Assembly: GCA_024645155.1 (NCBI GenBank)
Contig: JAHEGF010000238.1
Location: 1-5,163 of the forward strand
Reading direction: 5' to 3'
DNA: 5,163 bases
Source: Phyllobacteriaceae bacterium
GTDB taxonomy: Bacteria; Pseudomonadota; Alphaproteobacteria; Rhizobiales; Rhizobiaceae
Part shown: one piece after another, positions 5,035-5,163 of the stretch
Layout: every line of letters begins with the position of its first letter
Position numbering within the stretch: position 1 is the stretch's first letter
Position numbers and translations under genes: made by a program
Notes under the pieces: model-generated
Databases searched by the model: none
The model's input: only the letters and a program-made list of their open reading frames with translations
What the model was told of the DNA's origin: nothing

Positions 5035-5163
5035 TTTTTCTATCTGAATCCAGTTTTACTAATGTTTTCCATAGCGGACATATCACGGGTTACTGCCAAT
5101 CGCAAAGCAATCCGGCAGGACGGATCGCCGCGCCTTGTAAACGGCTGACCACGCATAACAAAT
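5035..5163 (-). promoter_or_regulatory. hfq: hfq leader and probable promoter region
   Basis: No frame in these 129 bp gives a recognisable protein end, and the three minus-strand frames stop within it. A by-eye -35 candidate is TTGGCA (5099-5094, 5 of 6 matches to TTGACA), with a poor -10 (GCTATG, 5075-5070) after 18 nt. An alternative is TTGCGA (5105-5100) with TATGTC (5082-5077) after 17 nt. Neither is strong. The region is most likely the hfq promoter plus leader, and any gene further upstream lies outside the window. Confidence 0.4.

Noticed and set aside
5061..5163. Tail of a gene upstream of hfq
   Set aside because: I translated all three minus-strand frames; none resembles the end of a likely neighbour such as an aminotransferase, TrkA or NtrX, so I treat it as non-coding.

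Overview
The window looks like a core chromosomal segment of an alphaproteobacterium, most likely Hyphomicrobiales (Rhizobiales) or a close relative. The evidence is the short 81-residue Hfq followed by hflX, the nearby mazG, the tatD/metallo-hydrolase pair, the moderately GC-rich coding sequence and the wording of the proteins. The genus cannot be named from this sequence.

Layout, left to right. A plus-strand operon enters from the left edge. It holds the 3' end of tatD (1-326), a PhnP-like metallo-beta-lactamase-fold hydrolase starting at a GTG that overlaps the tatD stop (319-1149), and a YbaK/EbsC-type aminoacyl-tRNA deacylase (1168-1641). A 187-bp intergenic region follows (1642-1828), with a strikingly AT-rich core (41 of 50 bases A/T at 1671-1720) and two imperfect or short inverted repeats. 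Next is a minus-strand gene for an exported DUF922-type protein with an HExxH motif (1829-2455). It diverges across 58 bp from plus-strand mazG (2514-3320). mazG converges, with only 28 bp between stop codons, on the minus-strand pair hfq (4789-5034) and hflX (3349-4713). The last 129 bp (5035-5163) is the non-coding leader/promoter region of hfq.

Functions. Most genes are housekeeping and quality control: TatD nuclease, mis-acylated tRNA clearing (YbaK family), nucleotide-pool and (p)ppGpp-related sanitation (MazG), ribosome rescue/splitting (HflX) and sRNA-mRNA pairing (Hfq). The DUF922 protein is the only envelope/periplasmic gene and the least characterised one.

I found no mobile element, CRISPR array, tRNA, rRNA or new multi-gene system. 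The points most worth a second look are the hflX start, which uses TTG and has an out-of-frame upstream ATG suggesting a possible frameshift; the AT-rich island; the acidic tip of Hfq; and the DUF922 gene.
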